From: Asterias amurensis
Lineage: Eukaryota > Echinodermata > Asteroidea > Forcipulatida > Asteriidae
Assembly: GCF_032118995.1 (NCBI RefSeq)
Contig: NC_092666.1
Location: 12,288,501-12,352,500 of the forward strand
Direction: 5' to 3'
Length of the DNA: 64,000 nucleotides
The position numbers and the translations under genes were made by a program. The notes beneath the pieces are model-generated. The model saw nothing but the letters and a program-made list of their open reading frames with translations. It made no database searches and was not told the DNA's origin. Shown here piece after piece: positions 57,970 to 64,000 of the stretch (position 1 is the first letter of the stretch; every line of letters begins with the position of its first letter).

Positions 57970-59074
57970 TTAGAGACACTGGCCACTATTGGTACGTGTC
58001 AAAGACCAGTCTTCTCACTTGTTGTGTCTCAACATATGCATAAAATAACAAACCCGTGAAAATTTGAGCTCATTTGGTCGTCGAAGTTGCGAGATAATGA
58101 AAGAAAAAAACACCCTTGTCACACGAAGTTGTGTGCCTTCAGATGCTGGATTTCGAGACCTCAAATTCTAAACTTGAGGTCTCGAAATCAAATTCGTGGA
58201 AAAGTACTTCTTTCTCGAAAACTACATTTCTACAGAGGGAGTTGTTTCTCACAATGTTTTATACTATCAACCTCTCACTATTACTATAGTTACCAAGTAA
58301 GGTTTTATGCTAACAATTATTTTTAGTAATTACCAATAGTGTCCACTGCCTTTAAAGGGAAGGTACATGTTTGGTAAACGAGCAAAGGAGAGCTGTTGAT
58401 TGTATAACACAAAGAGAAAAAGCTCCCTCCAAAGTAACGTAGTTTTTGAGAAAGAGATCATTTCTCACTTAAATATTTGAATATTAAAAAAACCTTATAG
58501 GTCTGAGGCCTTCAGGCATCTGAAAGCACACAATATTGTGCAACAAGGGTGTTTTCGTCTTGTATTCTTTCTTGCAACTTCGATGGCCAATTGAGCCAAA
58601 TTTTCACAGGTTTGATATTGTATGCATATTATGTTGTTGAGACACACCAAGTGAGAATACTGCTCTTTGACAAACGCAACGTGTCCAGTGCCTTTAAAGG
58701 CAGTGGACACTATTGGTAATTGTCAAAGACTAGCCTTCAAAGTTGGTGTATCTCAACATATGCATAAAATAACAAACCTGTGAAAAATTGAGCTCTATCG
58801 GTCGTCGAAGTTGCAAGATAATAATGAAAGAAGAAAAAAAACCACCCTTGTCACACGAAGTTGTGTGCGTTTAGATAGTTGATTTCGAGACCTCGAGTTC
58901 TAAACTTGAGGTATCGAAATCAAATTACTTCTTTCTCGAAAACTACGTCACTTCAGAGGGAGCTGTTTCTCACAATGTTTTGTACTATCAACCACTCCCC
59001 ATTACTCGCCACCAAGAAAGGTTTTACGCTAAGTATTATTTTGAGTAATTACCAATAGTGTCCACTGCCTTTAA
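57970..59074. mobile_element. Chain of A, C and A elements sharing TTAA junctions
   Basis: A 57970-58355, C 58352-58697, A 58694-59074. The junctions read CCACTGCCTTTAAAGGGAAG and CAGTGCCTTTAAAGGCAGTG. All are in intron 1 of the GABA-B-like gene. Confidence 0.85.
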
Positions 59075-59143
59075 TGATAATAAAAACAGAGTATAGAGAG
59101 ATTGTAAGACATTTTGTCTTACACCATGTGCCGTCATTGAACT

Positions 59144-59375
59144 TTATTGTACACTCAGTTTAAAACAATCATCTCGGCATCCATCATGTACAACCAACTG
59201 AAATTGATTTCTATTTACGCCCTGTGGAGGGGATTTCATCAGTTCTTGTAGTTCAGTATTTAATGAATTTATCGAAGATTCATTTGCAGGTTGCTTCTCC
59301 ATCCGCGATAATTCAGATCGTGCTTTTCGTGTGATTTTTGGTCGACTAAAATCAAATGAAAGCACGATTTTTACA
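59144..59375 (-). CDS. Possible terminal exon of an unidentified gene
   Basis: A minus-strand frame follows an acceptor-like TTTCATTTGATTTTAG (about 59350-59365) and runs SRPKITRKARSELSRMEKQP, then ending CRDDCFKLSVQ. The stop overlaps AATAAA (GTACAATAAAGTTC), a plausible polyadenylation signal. Composition is protein-like (basic then amphipathic, NSLNTELQELMKSPPQGV). I do not recognise the family. No upstream partner exon is visible. It sits within the GABA-B-like intron between two transposon blocks and could be a nested gene end or a processed fragment. Confidence 0.3.
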
Positions 59376-59490
59376 TCCAGCTTCCTTTATTGAGTATTTG
59401 GAAGGGTGCAAACAGTTTACCTGGCCCACGCAAATCCACAATGCAATTAGTGTATCTCTGATGAGGTTGACTGGTACAGTTTGGCAATAA

Positions 59491-59829
59491 CTAAAGGCAG
59501 TGGACACTATTGGTAATTACTCAAAATAATTATTAGCATAAAATCTTTCTTGGTGACGGGTAATGGGGAGAGGTTACAGGTATAAAACATTGTGAGAAAC
59601 GGCTCCCTCTGAAGTGCCATAGTTTTCGAGAAAGAAGTAATTTTCCACGAATTTAATTTCGAGACCTCAGATTTAGAATTTGAGGTCTCGAAATCAACCA
59701 TCTTTCTTTCATTATTATCTCGCAAGTTCGATGACCGATTGAGGTTAAATTATATGCATATGTTGAGATACACCAACTTACTGTGAAGGCTGGTCTTTGG
59801 CAATTACCAATAGTGTCCACTGCCTTTAA
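59491..59829. mobile_element. Family A element
   Basis: CTAAAGGCAGTGGACACTAT to GTGTCCACTGCCTTTAA, with an intact ATTTCGAGACCTCAGATTTA hairpin arm. Confidence 0.8.
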
Positions 59830-60004
59830 GGAAAGGGACTGATGTATCTTCTGTACGCCATGTAGTCATTGATGAAGTTTGATTTGAAACTGAAAATTGA
59901 AGTTTTGCATTGTGTGAATAATAAGAATAATAGTAAAAATGCGGGTATAATCATTGAATAATCTCCTTTGAGGAAGTTTTGGCTCTAAAAAGATCCGATT
60001 TTAG

Positions 60005-60044
60005 CTCGACGTTTCAAATAGGATACTCTGCCCGTCTTCATGAG
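60005..60044 (-). ncRNA. Hammerhead-ribozyme-like motif, degenerate
   Basis: The minus strand reads CTCATGAAGACGGGCAGAGT, then ATCCTATTTGAAACGTCGAG. ATGA and GAAACGTCGAG match the motif at 3077-3112, but stem II is weak. A decayed Penelope-like or retrozyme end is inferred. Confidence 0.35.
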
Positions 60045-60212
60045 AAAATAACTTTAGTAATTGGGCATTTCTTGCGCTTTCTCCAATTCCGTAAATAGTT
60101 TATTTTATTTCATTTATTTATTTTAAACCTTTAAACAATAAACACAATGATAATATGCCTACAAGTTAGACAGGGAATGCCAAGGTTATATGAAAGTATA
60201 AAAACTGTCATC

Positions 60213-60551
60213 TTAAAGGCGAAACACTATTGGTAATTACTCAAAATAATTATTAGCATAAAACCTTTCTTGGTAATGAGTAATGGGGAGAGGTTGATGG
60301 TATAAAACATTGTGAGTAACGATTCAACGAATTTGTTTTCGAGACATCAAGCTTAGAATAGTCTCGAAATCAATCATCTGAAAGCACACAACTTCGTGTG
60401 ATCAGGGTGTTTTTCTTTCATTATTATCTCGCAACTTCGATGACCATTTGAGCTCAAATTTTCACAGGTTTGTTATTTTATGCATATGTTGAGATACACA
60501 AAGTGAGAAGACTTGTCTTTGACAATTACCAATAGTGTCCACTGTCTTTAA
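60213..60551. mobile_element. Family A element
   Basis: TTAAAGGCGAAACACTATTG to GTGTCCACTGTCTTTAA. The central hairpin arm is shortened. 60560-61200 has no recognisable feature. Confidence 0.75.
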
Positions 60552-61206
60552 TGAGATGCGTAAAACCAGGCCCCTGCCAACGATTAAAATAGTAAGAGTT
60601 GTATAATTATAAAAAAGAGATTGCACTCAAACGCTATTTTCTGTTTTAGCACAAATCGTACATTTGTTTTTGTAATTCAACAAGTGTCTTATGTATCTTA
60701 TATATAATAAAGATGCTTGCCTCCCCTCTCAACATCAGAAGGTTATACATCTCATCACATTAGTAGTTAGAAATCATTCTGCACAGTTTGTAACCTGCCT
60801 GTAAACAACGTGTAAACCCCTGCTCTATTCCACGAGCGTTCTCATGTTTTTTGTACCTGCAGGGGCCATAATATGTATATTAACCGGCTTAATGTCAGGA
60901 CAGATCAAGCACTAATGGTAAAGTAGCCTACCCAGGGGACACCTTATAGTGAAATTACCTGCGTGGACTGGGACTCGCACTCTGAATTTAAATGTGGATT
61001 TTATAAACATTTACAAATTTCGTGATCCGGAGGTCACATTATTACAGAGTCATTACAATAGTTTAAAAAAATGACAGGTAAACAAATTAAAGACACACCT
61101 AATCAAAATATAAATTATATAAATGAAACAGATTGCAACCTCGCCTATAAAACAAACAATATCAGAATTCACATTACTAAAGAAACACAAAGGGAAATGG
61201 AATGAC

Positions 61207-61430
61207 CTGGGGCAAATTTCATAGAGCTGAACCACGAAAATAGCTCGCTTATTTTACACATGTTAGTGGCCAAAATTTCATGCCATATACATTGCTTGCG
61301 ACTGGTAAGCAGTTGTTTACTTAGCATAACAACTGACTGGAGTCTTGGCCAGTAGTCTGATTTTGAAGCAATGTTTTGTTTTGCTTAAGCACAACTTTGT
61401 GCTTAAGCAGCTCTAGGAAATTGGGCCCAG
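61207..61430. mobile_element. Family F element
   Basis: GGGGCAAATTTCATAGAGCT to AGCTCTAGGAAATTGGGCCC, with GCATAACAACTGACTGG and related arms. 61437-61930 adds further F-like and short hairpin pieces (ATTCCCGGGTCACAAAATGA; ACTGTAGCATAACAAAATAT). Confidence 0.6.
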
Positions 61431-62158
61431 AAATACAAGAACTTGAATCTAGTACTACACTCTAAAAATTCCCGGGTCACAAAATGACCCGGATTCCGGA
61501 TCCTGTGGGACCTGCAGCCGATTTCACGAAACGCTAGGATTAATGCTATCTCGAGGGACGAGTAACCCGTTCTAACTTTCGGGTTCAATTTTTGGGCTTT
61601 AACTGTAGCAGAAAAATGTGCGTACCGGGAAGCAATTGTTTGTGCTTTTTACTGTAGCATAACAAAATATGCGTGTTAGCGATTTTTTTTCTGCTACAGT
61701 GAGCACAAAAATGTGCTTACCGGTAAACAGCTTTATGTTGCATAAGCATATTTCACCATTACCTCTCAAGTAAGCATAACATTTCTCAACGCGCATGCAC
61801 GTTCACCATATAATTGCATTGCCTGCATTTCCGCTTGCTTACGGTACACAGCTTTATGAAACAGAAATTCTGCTAAGCACAAAGCGGCTGCGTACATGTT
61901 TTATGAAATTCAGTTGAGCTGTGCTCTGCGGAACATTCTCAGGAAGTATGAACCGCGGGCTTTATTTTACACGTACCGTCTCGATTAAATTTGCAGAGTT
62001 TGCTGTAGGGTATGTACACATTAATTTTGACTATAAGTACAATCGATTTCAACCCCTGCCCCAACTGGTTATAGGATCATGAATCAAGATGAATTAATTA
62101 TGAGTTTTTTTTATTGAATACGATCGCTTATTATTATGCGGCAGTTGGTCATCAGAAC

Positions 62159-62398
62159 AGGGCCCATTTTCATAGAGCTGCCAAGCACAAAATTTGCTTA
62201 GCATGAAATGTTTGCCTTCTTTAAAACAGGATTACAACAAAAAAACTCCACGTGAGTTTTAGGAGAAGCAAACAACAGCTGAATACCAGTAACAAGCAAT
62301 AGCAACAAATGGAAATTTGTTGGTAATCCTGTTTTTATCAAGGACGAAATTTCATGCTAAGCAATTTTTTTGTGTTACCAACTTTGAATTGGGCCCTG
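62159..62398. mobile_element. Family F element
   Basis: AGGGCCCATTTTCATAGAGC to TTTGAATTGGGCCCTG, with inner arms TTTAAAACAGGATTACAACA and GGTAATCCTGTTTTTATCAA. Confidence 0.65.
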
Positions 62399-62699
62399 AT
62401 GTTGTTGACTTTGCAGGTTAATTATTATATGGCTTGTCTTATGTGAACAGCTTAATGCCTCTTTTTTCAGTTTTCTAAATTCCGGCGGACCTCCCTAAAA
62501 TAGATTGAGTTGCATAGTTTATAGGAGCCGCGATATCCCTAATTTAATTTGTTAATCAAACAGTAATACTCGTAAAATAGATCTTAAATTCTCATCGGGG
62601 ATAAAGAATATTAATTTTGGTTTTTACCCATACACCGATGTGTGTTAGCACTGTATACTCAGTACTTTCCCGAGTCCTGTGAAATAAAATATCACAGGC

Positions 62700-62775
62700 A
62701 TATTACTCGAGTGGTATTCGAACCCACGGCTCTTGCAATTCTAGAGCAGCGTCTTACCAACTACCTAGGTTGCCC
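62700..62775 (-). repeat. tRNA-like SINE head, inverted
   Basis: GTGGTATTCGAACCCACGGC and AGCGTCTTACCAACTACCTA are a reversed B box and A-box region, as at 56575. No complete tRNA fold is seen. 62780-63410 shows nothing recognisable. Confidence 0.45.
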
Positions 62776-63422
62776 GGTAGCTAGAGGCAGTTCGAATTAT
62801 ATGCTTTGGCAGCGGGTACCACAACGATATATATAATAGATGTTAAATTTGCATCGGGATAAAGAATATTAATATTGGTTAGTAATAATGATCTTACCAA
62901 TCGAAAGATTAAAGCACTTTATACATTATGCTATTTGCTAACAGCATGTCTCATTTGCTGTTTTGTTCCTTTTGAAAAGGTAATTGGTATCCAGCCTTAC
63001 AGAATTTTAAAATCTGAATTTATCCATTAGTCGGATAGCAATGGGATTTTTTTTCTTCATGAATTTTCAATGAATTTTCAATGTGTGTAAAGAGTTTTTC
63101 TTTTTTAAGTATAGACCTACCCCCCAAAGAAACATACGCTGGAAAACTCAACCAGAACTAATCGTTTCCATTTCTGAAAGGCCGACGTTCAATCTCATTC
63201 CGGATAGTCCAAGAGTCAGCCTAATTACAGCAGGCAATATGGTCAGGAAGTAAATTTATGCATCATTATTTTCCAAATTGTGGAGGCCACCTTGGCCGCA
63301 GGGGCTCAATTATTTTATTCACCAATCTTTCAAACATTATACATCGTATAAAGATGTATAAACCTTCCTCAATCCTCAATAGTATAATTATGACCATCCT
63401 TCACTCCTCCAACTGGTAACAC

Positions 63423-63531
63423 TCAGCAATCCATGAGGTTCCCATGGTTGCAATCCGCCGCCCTACGAACCTTGGTGATGACGTCCCAGTCTTCCCCAGG
63501 TACAGTCCGAACAGAACCCTCAACAGATATA
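63423..63531 (-). CDS. Exon-like open frame of unknown family
   Basis: After an acceptor-like GTGACAGCCCAG the minus strand reads ISVEGSVRTVPGEDWDVITK, then VRRAADCNHGNLMDC and a stop. The frame continues beyond that stop with protein-like VLPVGGVKDGHNYTIED. It may be the end of a coding exon or a decayed one. I do not recognise the protein and no partner exon is visible. Confidence 0.25.
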
Positions 63532-63592
63532 CTGGGCTGTCACAAAATGTACCCGTTTGAAATGTAGAATGTGTCGTACATTAAGCCATCAC

Positions 63593-63965
63593 TTAAAGAC
63601 AGTGGACACTATTGGTAGTTACTTGGTGTATCTCAACATAATTATGCATAAAATAACGAACCTGTGAAAATTTGAGCTCAATTGGTCGTCGGAGTTGCGA
63701 GATAACTATGAAAGAAAAAACACCCTTGTCACACAAAGTTGTGTGCTTTCAGATGCTTGATTTTTCGTGACCTCAAATTCTAAACTTTAGGTCTCGAAAT
63801 CAAATTTGTGGAAAATTACTTCTTTCTTGAAAACTCCGTCACTTCAGAGCGAGCCGTTTCTGACAATGTTTTTTACTATCAACCTCTCCCCATTACTCGT
63901 TACCAAGTGAGGTTTTATGCTGATAATTATTTTGAGTAATTACCAATAGTGTCCACTGCCTTTAA
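63593..63965. mobile_element. Family A element
   Basis: TTAAAGACAGTGGACACTAT to GTGTCCACTGCCTTTAA, central hairpin intact. Confidence 0.8.
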
Positions 63966-64000
63966 GGTGAAGAGTCATACCACTGGCTCTTCATACAACA

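Overview
The window is eukaryotic, AT-rich, intron-rich and very dense in repeats. It fits a marine invertebrate deuterostome, most likely an echinoderm such as a sea star. That assignment is an inference from gene content, short exons with long repeat-filled introns, GT-AG splice signals, tRNA-derived SINEs and many short TTAA-bounded inverted-repeat elements. I have no species-level proof.

I recognise four genes. On the minus strand, 12620 down to 6221, four phase-compatible exons encode a 355-residue type II membrane protein resembling the DUF1647/glycosyltransferase-like family. On the plus strand, 17673-27579, eight exons encode a complete 437-residue JmjC (cupin-type 2-oxoglutarate oxygenase) protein. 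It has a signal peptide, an intact HxD...H iron site, a C-terminal EF-hand and a terminal HDEL, so it should sit in the ER lumen. On the plus strand, 31208-44462, eight exons encode a 301-residue CDCA7 orthologue with all 11 zinc-finger cysteines. On the plus strand, 57313-57558, lies the first coding exon (signal peptide and start of the Venus-flytrap domain) of a class C GPCR of GABA-B type, whose later exons are beyond the window or not visible. Two further minus-strand fragments (59144-59375 and 63423-63531) look exon-like but are unassigned.

Most of the rest is mobile DNA. I call the recurrent families A-G here. A, B, C, D and E are roughly 280-450 bp foldback elements; A-D have ends reading TTAAAGG...CCTTTAA-like and often abut so that neighbours share one TTAA. 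F (ends CAGGGCCCAATTTCATAGAG) and G (ends CAGGCCTG, with GCCTTGGTGCCCTTG boxes) are longer inverted-repeat elements that serve as targets for A. There are also tRNA-Leu-like SINEs, hAT-like elements with target duplications, a 720-bp element with a 9-bp target duplication, an 877-bp long-TIR element, and hammerhead-like motifs typical of Penelope-like or retrozyme ends. A broken DIRS-family tyrosine-recombinase retroelement (about 46.84-51.40 kb) is inserted into a family A copy.

Layout: 1-6.2 kb repeats with no convincing gene; 6.2-12.6 kb DUF1647-like gene; 12.6-17.6 kb repeats; 17.6-27.6 kb JmjC gene; 27.6-31.2 kb repeats; 31.2-44.5 kb CDCA7; 44.5-57.0 kb repeats with the DIRS fossil; 57.3-64 kb start of the GABA-B-like gene with a repeat-rich first intron. 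The genes are functionally unrelated. A shared curiosity is that partial copies of an exon's 3' end lie just downstream of exons in three of the four genes.
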